The notes under the pieces are model-generated. The model had not been told where the DNA came from. It was given only the letters and a program-made list of their open reading frames with translations, and searched no databases. From contig CM042090.1 of assembly GCA_023512835.1 (NCBI GenBank), positions 58,143,865 to 58,207,864 of the forward strand: a stretch of DNA of 64,000 nt, read 5' to 3'. The position numbers and the translations under genes are program-made. Source of the DNA: Taxillus chinensis. Taxonomy: Eukaryota > Streptophyta > Magnoliopsida > Santalales > Loranthaceae. Shown here piece after piece: positions 58,251 to 64,000 of the stretch (position 1 is the first letter of the stretch; every line of letters begins with the position of its first letter).

Positions 58251-58814
58251 TGTAATGACCCGTGTGTAACCCGTGTGTAAGAAGTTAACTACAAACACCT
58301 TGGATGTTGGTGCACAAGTTTGAGGTAAGAGATGAGTCCAAGAGGGGACTTTTGGGAGGTGCATGTGACAAGTGATAACGTACCTTTATGCCCTAGGAAG
58401 ATGCTATGCGTATACAGGCGGTTTTAAGCTGTTTTGGCTGATCTTGGAGCTCACTTTTGATAGGGTAGATGGCCTCAAACAATTGGCGTGCAAGAACAAA
58501 AGTTTCTTAGAACGAGGTCTTCTACCTACCACAGAAATTTCAGGGCATTTGAAGCTGCACGTGAATTCACCCATTTCACGTGCAAGCATATTTTTGCTTC
58601 CTAGACCTCTACAAGATGCAAGGAGGCTTGGGGTGAAGTTTGAGTGCATTTGGAGCTGCACGCCAATTGGGGAATTGGCGTTCAAATTAGCGTGCAGGCA
58701 TGTTTTTGCATGGTTACCTTGGTTTTGTCGTTCTAATCATCTTTTCCCAAAGGACCATGTTGGAATTGTGGATATTTTGGCGTGTATGGAAGCGAGAAGG
58801 TGGTAGCTTGTGTA

Positions 58815-58893
58815 ATCAAAACTACGTCGTTTTGATCCTGGGTTTCACTTAATCAAAACTACGTCGTTTTGATAATGGGAGGTCTATATAAGG
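58815..58893 (+). promoter_or_regulatory. LTR promoter of TE-K: twin palindromes and TATA box
   Basis: Two 22-bp palindromes with core CAAAACTACGTCGTTTTG are spaced 37 bp apart, and TCTATATAAGG starts 10 bp after the second one. Transcription is expected to begin about 30 bp further, upstream of the GA run. Confidence 0.75.
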
Positions 58894-58938
58894 ATGAGGA
58901 GACTCCTTGTTCTAGGGTTAGGGTTCTTTTCAGCCGTC

Positions 58939-58987
<49 letters not shown>

Positions 58988-59573
58988 GGAGAGCTGCTGG
59001 CTTGCTGCCGGAGCGTCGTGCGTGGGGAAGACAACGTCTAGCGTGGAAGCAAGAGCTGGAGGACGTTTTTAAGGTACGGGTTAAGTCTCACTTGGTCTGT
59101 TCCGGGTTAGGCCCTGTGTAGAGGGTTTCTCGAGTTTCTATTGTTATTGTTATATTATTTATATGTAAATTCATATAGGTGTGACCTCCTATATGAATGT
59201 TGGCCTTCAGTGGCGTTTTGGTGTGATCTCTGAGGTTAGGTGGTCAATGCATGTTAAGTGTTCGATAATATGCCCGTGTGAATATGCCTGTGTGTATGAT
59301 TAGAACGTGTTTGAAATAATGCCTGTGAGGCTATGCATATTATGTGTTTGAAATAATATCAGTGTGGCTGGGTTTGTGAGCCTGTGAATATATGCATGCT
59401 AAGTGTTCGACGTTATTCCCATGTGACTAAGCATATTAAGTGTTTGATGTTATGCCTGTATGGCCTTATGTGCTGCGTGTTTGCTTGTACACCCGGTGGT
59501 TGTGGAAGCCCGCGACTGTTTTGTGTTAGCCTGTGAGGCTGTGGAAACTATGCCTGAGAGGCGGTTAAATCAT

Positions 59574-59668
59574 TGGCCTGAAGAGGCGGTTAAATCACTT
59601 GAAACATTGGCCTGAAGAGGCGGTTAAATCACTTGAATCATTGGCCTGAAGAGGCGGTTAAATCACTT
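59574..59668. repeat. 26-31 bp tandem repeat in TE-K LTR
   Basis: GGCCTGAAGAGGCGGTTAAA recurs three times, the reverse complement of the TE-A unit. A partial copy precedes them. Confidence 0.93.
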
Positions 59669-60168
59669 GTGGTTAAAGTGTTAGCCTGTGTGAATGTAGA
59701 AATGATTGTATTTGCTGGTGGTTTGTTATTATATCTGTTGGAATGTATCACGACACCGCACTCGTACACATGTCATGTAGATGCTAGGAGCATGGGATGG
59801 GTTGGGGAGACATGATCCCTGCGAGCTGTGGTTGCTCACCCCTCCTACCTGTGGTGTGTTTTCTTGCGGAACCTACAGGCGTTAGGTGGGAACACCTAGG
59901 TGGAGGAGTTCCGTTTTGTGGCTTTGTTTTATGTTATGTAATTTGTGTTATGTAATTTCGTTGAGGCCTTGTAACCCCAACGGGGAGATTTTGTAATGAA
60001 GTTTGAAACATAATAAACGCATGTGGTTTGAATTTAATAATTATGTGATTTTGGTCTCTGAAAAAAAAATGTGAAGTGTATGTTGTATCCTACCCTTTTA
60101 TCCAAACCCGAGTAAAGGGAGGGTCACGTTCCGGTCTCCTCGGGTTGGAAAACCGAGGCTTGACAATA

Positions 60169-60180
60169 TGGTATCAGAGC
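60169..60180 (+). promoter_or_regulatory. Primer-binding site of TE-K (initiator Met tRNA)
   Basis: TGGTATCAGAGC, canonical, three bases after the LTR end. Confidence 0.93.
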
Positions 60181-60830
60181 ATGGTCTAGTTGGCCTAGGG
60201 TAGTGGGCGGACTCGGTTATCTTGGGTCCTTTGGAGGAGCCTGGAGGGACGTGCCTGATCAACACGGTCCTCTTGGAGCCTCCAAGGTGTACTTGGGGTA
60301 GTCCAGTCTTGTGGTAGGATTTGCATGCACTGGCATTAGGGCACTAGTTGCATATGTTGCTATTGTGTGATCGTGTGGGAACTGTGATTAAGCTGTATAT
60401 GTGGTAGGAATGCATGAATAACGTGATAAAGTGTTAATCTGTGCAACTCTGATCTTTTGTGGTAATTTGAACATGAAAGCAAGGAAAAGAAATTGTGGAA
60501 TTGAAACTGTGTGCTTGGAAACTTGAGGCTTATGAACTGTTAACAAAAAAATAATAATAATAATAAATTAAATTAAATATACAATAATGTTGGTGTTCTG
60601 TGAATGGTTGAGCAAGTGATTTGTTTGGTATTGTGTGACATGAGCGTGGTTATGAGCAATGCGAAAATAAATAAATAAATAAATAAATTGGTATAGTCTG
60701 TGAAATGTGAACCTATGGACTTGTGTACACAAGGATGCGTGTTATAGCTTAAGCTGCTTAGTCGGTAGTGATCTCGCAATTATTGAGATCGTTTAGTGTT
60801 AATCTGGAGCGCTACCTTTTCGCATAGCCA

Positions 60831-61274
60831 ATGTTTCTGAGAATTATAAACCGTACGACTGTTGAGGTAACAGAGGAGGCCGCAACTCAGGTTGGGCAAG
60901 TGAGAGAGCTGCAGGCTGAAGGTGATAAACTAACCACGGCAGAGGTTGGCATCTTTAACCCGATTATCCAAGCGATGAGGGATAAGATTCGACGACTGAT
61001 TAGGAGCGAGGTACGCCAAGAGCTGTCAACCCATATCATTGAGGGGAGTTTGGGTGCGGATCAACGGAAGCCACATTTTCCCAATCAGCAGGAAGGACTT
61101 AAGAGGCAAAGGGTGCAAGTTGAGAATGGTCACGAGTTTCATGTTGGGGGTCAACCCTCAACACTTCCATTTGAGTCCCGTTTCCCTAAGGGTTGTGCTT
61201 GCTGTGGACAACCGGGACATTGGAAAAGAGAGCATGCCAAGAAGCGTGCGGTGTCGCCTCTCGTGGAAAAGTAG
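60831..61274 (+). CDS. Reduced Gag (N-terminal helix plus zinc knuckle, no capsid), TE-K
   Basis: 147 residues, open from ATG to TAG. Residues about 45-70 (MRDKIRRLIRSEVRQELS) resemble the helical N-terminus of TE-J Gag, which has EILNEVRQEM. Residues about 90-100 (GLKRQRVQVENG) correspond to the ETKRQKVE stretch just before the zinc knuckles of TE-F and TE-J. CACCGQPGHWKREH is a zinc knuckle whose last Cys is replaced by His. The 200-residue capsid part present between these blocks in TE-D, TE-F and TE-J is absent. A matching remnant in TE-A shows that the structure is inherited. It might bind RNA without forming particles, or be only a relic. Confidence 0.65.
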   Translation: MFLRIINRTTVEVTEEAATQVGQVRELQAEGDKLTTAEVGIFNPIIQAMRDKIRRLIRSEVRQELSTHIIEGSLGADQRKPHFPNQQEGLKRQRVQVENGHEFHVGGQPSTLPFESRFPKGCACCGQPGHWKREHAKKRAVSPLVEK

Positions 61275-61940
61275 GACGTCTTCGTACGATACTGTTTTGG
61301 TAGGACCGGGAGTGATGCTGGAGGACTAGCTAGTGAGGCCCGTAGAAGAGCAAGACAACTTCATTGGTGGTATCGTGCCCCTTTGGTGGGTTGTCGGTTG
61401 AGTCTCGTACTAGTTATGTTAGGCAGGGTGGACTTTATCATGTCACGTTTGAGTTAGCATTTCGAATGGATATGGTTGGTGACCTGTTAGGAAATAAATA
61501 AGTAAAAAGAATAAATATAGATTTATAATGCTAGAAGAATAATAAGTAACTAATGAATATATATGGGTGTTGATTTTGTATGTGAGTGGTATTCAACTTT
61601 GGCACGTGTTGATAATCAGAGTAACCAAATCTTGTAGGCTACCTTTTGCCAGTGGGAGGAAATTTAGATTGGCTAGCTAGTAGAGCTTGAGGTGTGAAGT
61701 GATGGCTTGTGGGTTATTGTGTGACACCTCCTTGGCAACATTGATTAATAGAAATATGTCCTTAAGCGGGTAGAGGTATGTGTTGGAGTACTACTTAAAA
61801 GGGATATTCCTATGGTTACCTTTCTTTTCCAAGCATTGTGGTTGAGGGGAAAACGCAGCTAGTATAGTCTGCTCTTAGAGTCCTTGAAGTGTTATCTTGT
61901 TGGCTAGAGTGGTCGTTGCAAGTTCTGGCTAGTAACTATA
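61275..61940 (+). other. TE-K non-coding internal region
   Basis: No protein-like frame. Homologous to about 4440-5290 of TE-A on the opposite strand, for instance around CACACAATAACCCACAAGCC read on the minus strand. Confidence 0.7.
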
Positions 61941-63795
61941 TGTCACGCCTCGGATTTCCAACCCGAGGAAACCGGTACGTGAATCCCCGTTCACCCACAC
62001 GGAGGGCAACGAGGTTGGATTACTGGATGCTACAAACAAGTCTAACAATTACAATAAGTCAAACAAGCCACATCTTTATTTAATTCCACATATCAAAGGT
62101 TCACAAAACAACCTTGCTCCTTACTACAATTCAATCCCTTAGTACATTTCCCTCCCTGGGTTACATAAATCATAAAATTACATTACTGAAATAAACAATA
62201 AAATGGAGATGGTCTTCCACCTTGGGGTCCCACCTAACGCCTGTATGTTCCTGAAAGAAAACACAACATAGAGGGAGGGGTGAGCAACCACAGCTCAGTA
62301 GGGATCATGTCTCCCCAACCCATCCCATGCACCTAGCGTCTACATGAGGGTGTGTACAGGTGCAGTGTAGTGACAATAAGGTATAAACAGGTTGTATTCC
62401 ACAATCACACGGAACACACCTATCCATAGCCATACAGGCTTAGCCATATAGGCTAACATATCCACAGCACTCAGGCTTAGCCACATAGGCTTAGCCACAC
62501 GGGCTAACATATCCATGGCCATATAGGCTTAGCCACACGGGCTAACATATCCACGGCCATATAGGCTTAGCCACACGGGCTAACATATCCACGGCCATAT
62601 AGGCTTAGCCACACAGGCTAACAGTTCCAGTCCCGGGCTTCCATAGCCACCGGGTTCCACAAGCACAGCTTACAAGGTCACACAGGCATTAAACCAAACA
62701 CGTAGCATACACACTTTCACAGGCATAATACCAAACACTTAGTTCGCACAGCCAATCAGGCATAAAATCAAACACTTGACATGTAGAGTCTCACAGGTAT
62801 TTTACCAAACGTTTAACATGCATTACATTCACAAACCCACAAACCCAGCCACACAGGCATATTATCTAACACATACTAGGCATATTCACACGACATATTC
62901 ACACAGGCATTTTATCGAACACTTGATATGCACTCACCATCCAACACCAAAATACATCAAAAACCGCCATTGAAGGCCAACATCCATATAGGAGATCACA
63001 CCTATATGGATTACATATATATATATAAACAGGTATAACTCCAAAATCTGCCCTAGAACCCTAGGACAGAGGAGGATTTAGGAAGAACAGAACCCCTACC
63101 TCAAGTAAGACGCAACACACAGCAATAGTCTGATCCCACGCTGAACGCCGTCCACCCACGAGACTCTGACCACCCACGCAAGACGCCTGGCAACCAGGAG
63201 CTCTCCTTCCCCCCCCCCCTCTCTCTCTCTCTGCGACGGCTGGTGGAGCAACAAACCCTAAACCTAAAACAGAGGGACTTCTCCTCCTTATATAGACAAC
63301 ACAACATCAAAACGACGTAGTTTTGATTAAGTGAATGCCAGCATCAAAACGACGTAGTTTTGATCACACAAGTTAGCACCTTTCCGCACCCATATAGGCC
63401 AAAATACTCAGAATTTCAACATGGTCCTTTGGAGAAAGTTCATTAGAATGTCAAAACCAAGGGAACCATGCAAAAATATGGCTGCACGCCAATTTGAACG
63501 TGAATTCCCCAATTCACGTGCAACTCCATATGCACTCCAAATGCTCTAAAACTTCACCCCTAGCCTCCTTGCATCATTTAGAATACAACCACACTTGCAC
63601 GTGAATTGGACCCATTTCACGTGCACCTCACATACACGTCTGTTTGGCCTGAAACTTCTGTGGTAGATAAAGGACATCATTCTAAGCATCTTTCCTTCTG
63701 CACATGAATTCATTTGAGCCCATTCACTAGGTCAAAATCTAGAAAAACTACTCAGAAGGCAAAACTGTGACTAACTCAAGGTACGGGTCCTTACA
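61941..63795 (-). repeat. TE-L left LTR (3' LTR), 1855 bp, mosaic
   Basis: TGTCACGCC...TTACA. The first 270 bp match TE-A, the middle to about 63345 matches TE-B, and the last 430 bp match TE-J. A short run of C (63211-63220) precedes the CT repeat. Confidence 0.93.
62418..62620. repeat. 38-bp tandem repeat in TE-L LTR, about five copies
   Basis: Units of GCCATATAGGCTTAGCCACA followed by CGGGCTAACATATCCACG; three copies are nearly identical. TE-B has a shorter version at about 9715-9790. Confidence 0.93.
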
Positions 63796-63809
63796 TCCTC
63801 TCCCCCTTA
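63796..63809 (-). promoter_or_regulatory. Polypurine tract of TE-L
   Basis: AAGGGGGAGAGGA on the minus strand, directly before the LTR. Confidence 0.85.
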
Positions 63810-64000
63810 AGACTTTTCGTCCTCGAAAAGAAATGACATACGAGGAAAACAAACTCAAGCTACCCATTTGCCACACGACGAGCCACAACACCCAAGTGGG
63901 TCATACACCGCACATTGTACACAATAGCACATAACATAAAGCCACCACAGTCTATAACCACATGCATCACAATCTATGGAAACACATCCACATGTCACAA

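Larger units (their letters stand above)
58251..60165 (+). repeat. TE-K 5' LTR, 1915 bp
   Basis: TGTAATGACCC...GGCTTGACA. It shows the LTR anatomy in reading orientation: CACGTG pair (about 58559-58582), palindromes (58815-58836 and 58852-58873), TATA box TCTATATAAGG (58883-58893), (GA)n (58941-58983) and a tandem array (59574-59668). Confidence 0.95.
58251..61940 (+). mobile_element. TE-K: pol-less Tekay-family element, plus strand, truncated
   Basis: Complete 5' LTR (58251-60165), intact primer site (60169-60180), a reduced-Gag ORF (60831-61274) and about 660 bp of non-coding sequence homologous to TE-A, then cut by the TE-L LTR at 61941. Inserted into the TE-J LTR after ACCGA (58246-58250). 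The 3' LTR is not in the window. Confidence 0.9.
61941..64000 (-). mobile_element. TE-L: pol-less Tekay-family element, cut by window end
   Basis: Left LTR (61941-63795), polypurine tract (63796-63809) and 190 bp of internal sequence nearly identical to 1777-1990 of TE-A. So TE-L belongs to the TE-A family, although its LTR is a mosaic of three subfamilies. Confidence 0.88.

Overview
The window is a plant chromosomal region, most likely from a eudicot, made almost entirely of nested LTR retrotransposons. No ordinary single-copy gene, rRNA or tRNA gene was found. The plant origin rests on four lineages: Ty3/gypsy chromoviruses of Tekay type (initiator-Met tRNA primer site, chromodomain after integrase), an Athila element (tRNA-Asp primer site), Ogre/Tat remnants (putative tRNA-Arg primer site) and a Sirevirus-like Ty1/copia fragment. 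The species cannot be named from the sequence.

Layout, left to right. TE-A (1-8372, minus) is a Tekay-type element without pol; its 5' end (the right LTR) is complete and its left LTR is cut by the window edge. 8373-9234 is a Sirevirus-like 3' end with polypurine repeats and a minisatellite. 9235-11182 is a lone Tekay LTR (TE-B). TE-C (11187-33500, minus) is an Athila element with matched 1503-bp LTRs. Its 5' LTR is split by TE-D (24193-33175, minus), a Tekay gag-pol element with a perfect 5-bp target duplication. 33501 to about 37000 is the 5' end of an Ogre-like element (TE-E). 37215-40373 is a Tekay gag-pol fragment on plus (TE-F), cut by an LTR fragment (TE-G, 40374-41109), which is followed by an Ogre LTR fragment (41110-41780). 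TE-H (41781-48560, plus) has chromovirus-type LTRs but carries a LOG-like (cytokinin-activating enzyme family) reading frame and a small unknown ORF instead of gag-pol. 48561-50459 is a copia pol fragment (minus). TE-J (50460-58250, minus) is a second Tekay gag-pol element. TE-K (58251-61940, plus) and TE-L (61941 to the end, minus) belong to the same pol-less family as TE-A.

How the pieces relate. TE-D and TE-J carry all Tekay protein domains, though broken, and are the kind of element that could mobilise the pol-less TE-A/K/L family. TE-K and TE-A share a reduced Gag in which the N-terminal region is joined to the zinc knuckle without the capsid part. The Tekay LTRs share an ACGT-centred palindrome upstream of the TATA box and paired CACGTG boxes. 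The unrelated Athila LTR has the same kinds of motif.

Three observations stand out. (1) The Athila element has, in the envelope position, a broken reading frame whose C-terminus carries the His/Asp/Cys signature of Ulp1-type (C48) proteases. (2) TE-H carries an intronless LOG-like ORF whose glycine-rich active-site loops are lost while the rest of the fold is kept. (3) Most differences between paired LTRs of the left-hand Tekay elements fall at CAG/CTG and look like base-calling scrambles at CHG-methylated cytosines. If so, many apparent frameshifts, and even the primer-site defects, are assembly artefacts.
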